Of a stretch of 64,000 nucleotides of DNA, positions 62,469-64,000 are shown piece after piece; within the stretch, counting starts at the first letter, position 1, and the number at the start of each line of letters is the position of its first letter. The DNA is from Hybos culiciformis (taxonomy: Eukaryota > Arthropoda > Insecta > Diptera > Hybotidae). The DNA lies in contig OZ023273.1 in assembly GCA_964007475.1 (NCBI GenBank), positions 17,249,922 through 17,313,921 of the forward strand, in the 5' to 3' direction. The notes under the pieces are model-generated. The model was not told the DNA's origin. It was given only the letters and a program-made list of their open reading frames with translations, and did no database searches. The position numbers and the translations under genes were made by a program.

Positions 62469-64000
62469 ATCTAACGATACAAATAAATACGGCTAAGATA
62501 TCGATTTAATAAGGAAATCTGATTTATTTTAATTGAAAATCTTATTATAATATATATAAACTAAAGTTAACTTGAATGTTTTTTAACAAGAGTATATTTT
62601 ATTTAAACATAGATTAAATTTTTATTCAGAAATTTAATGTCTTTCAATTTCAGTATAACTTTTAAATTATTCCAATTTTAAATATTATAATGTTTATTTT
62701 ACTTTTTTTTTTCTTTTTTTTTTTGCCTTCTCAAATTTAAATTAATCCTTAAATTACAAGAAAAATAAACTTTTTGCTAATAAAATTTTCAAATAGAACC
62801 CATATTTTTTTTGTTAAAGTTAAAGTTTGAACAAAGATTTTGATTTTCCCTTCCTTCAATTCGTTTTATTTTAATTACAAAATAAATATAATAAATTAAA
62901 CAAAAATAATCAGAAAAAAAAAATTTATATATAATTTTAATTGTCAGCATTATTAAAATTTTGCAGAAAAATTAATTTGAAAATGTTTCATTTTCTTTTG
63001 TCTAATTCTTATTTTTATTTATACATTTTTTTTATTTTGTTATTAGTATTATTATTATTTCGTATTTAGATTTGGAGCGAATAATATTATTACGAATTGC
63101 GGTGTTCATTGAATGGTTTGTTAACAAAAATAAATAACTCTTTACTAACTATCTGTATTATTTTTAAAAAGACACTAATAATTTCTTATATAAACATAAA
63201 TATCTTTACTATACAGAAAAACAAATTTCGAATTATTTAACTTTTAAGCAATTTATAATTGTAATATATGTATTGTATATGAAAAAAATACATTTTGGAC
63301 TATATAGTTTTTATATATTTAATAATAATGTCAAGATTTTGATATTGCCAGAAAATAAAGCAACTTTAGCTACAGTCATTTTGCTTTATTTTAAAACTGA
63401 TTTCCACCGAATATTTTTTCCAGTATAGAATCGACCGAATTGTAGTTTTGGAAATAATATTACAATTAAAATTTTCACAATTTCAATTCTTTTAAGCTAA
63501 GAATCAATTTGCAAGAACTACTTGAATCTTTTAATAATGTTCATAGAAGTATAAGAACTAAAAATCATTTTGCTTACAATAAAAGATTACGATTCATTAC
63601 TGTGAAAAAAAAACTGATAACTATAATCTTCAAATAAAACATCTGATTATTATTTTCGTTTTTTTTTTTTGTAACAAGAATACAAAATTAAATAAGGATT
63701 GAAAATACAAGAAAAGCTTTATAATCATTCATTTTTGTAACTCTTTACACATGGATCAATTCACTTCAAACAAAATAAGGTATATATATTTTACTTAATA
63801 TAATCATTATAAAAACAAAAGAATTTTCTTTCAATACACAAAAAAAAAAACATAATTAATGTTATTTTATAATTTCCTTCAATTTACTGAAAATAAAGAA
63901 AAAGTTTGCCTTTTATGAATATACTTTTAATTCAATGTATAGCTTTTAATAAATAAGCATTTTAAAGATATTTTATTTGATTGAATTTTGCAAAAAATAT

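Larger units (their letters stand above)
59037..64000. other. Intron or downstream DNA after the last recognised exon
   Basis: Begins with a good donor (GTAAGT), so at least the first part is intron. I looked for an acceptor followed by a frame continuing the RasGEF domain from phase 2 and found none. Two short repeat ends (59845-59875 and 62435-62468) are the only structured features. Confidence 0.6.

Overview
This is a very A+T-rich (well over three quarters A/T by eye), gene-poor stretch of an animal nuclear genome, most likely an insect. The evidence is spliced coding exons with GT-AG introns, CAG/CAA-coded glutamine runs, homopolymer and ATT microsatellites, and remnants of arthropod-type mobile elements: a Helitron-like element, a hAT-like element, a 5'-truncated non-LTR retrotransposon and several TA-flanked inverted-repeat elements. 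Nothing suggests a bacterium, a plasmid or a virus.

Only one gene is well supported. Four plus-strand exons (45056-45635, 49665-49804, 50026-50193, 58891-59036) join in compatible phases into a partial protein. It has a Ser/Thr/Gln/Ala-rich low-complexity region followed by the first half of a RasGEF (CDC25-homology) catalytic domain. The reading frame is open at both ends: the exon at 45056 begins in phase 0 after an acceptor, and the exon ending at 59036 stops inside the domain. The start codon and the rest of the catalytic domain therefore lie outside the window or in exons I could not recognise. The introns are 4029, 221 and 8697 bp and house mobile elements.

Layout: 1-12.3 kb is featureless A/T-rich DNA. 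At 12.3-12.5 kb a minus-strand, protein-like island carries an apparent homopolymer frameshift. At 13.2-13.5 kb there are hairpins and a short direct repeat. At 15.4 and 24.2 kb lie two copies of one palindrome-plus-tandem-repeat element. At 19.4-20.0 kb is an 8-bp microsatellite followed by a Helitron-like 3' end with two 246-bp units. At 25.9-26.6 kb is a TA-flanked inverted-repeat element with a tRNA-like core. At 31.8 kb is a 65-bp structured insertion with an 11-bp target duplication. At 34.1-34.7 kb is a minus-strand non-LTR retrotransposon fragment. From 45 to 59 kb is the RasGEF gene, with a 555-bp hAT-like element (exact 8-bp duplication) in its first intron, and in its third intron a 1.2-kb TA-flanked element with a 5S-rRNA-like core plus a possible smaller one. 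From 59 to 64 kb no exon is recognised.

The most unusual observation is that the inverted-repeat elements at 25.9 and 52.0 kb are related. They share termini of the type TA-CAC..GAAAAAA, dense subterminal palindromes, and a stretch containing a Pol III A-box-like motif that reads on the minus strand into an A-rich tract. One carries a tRNA-like module after that motif and the other a 5S-rRNA-like module, which looks like modular exchange inside a DNA-transposon-like shell.
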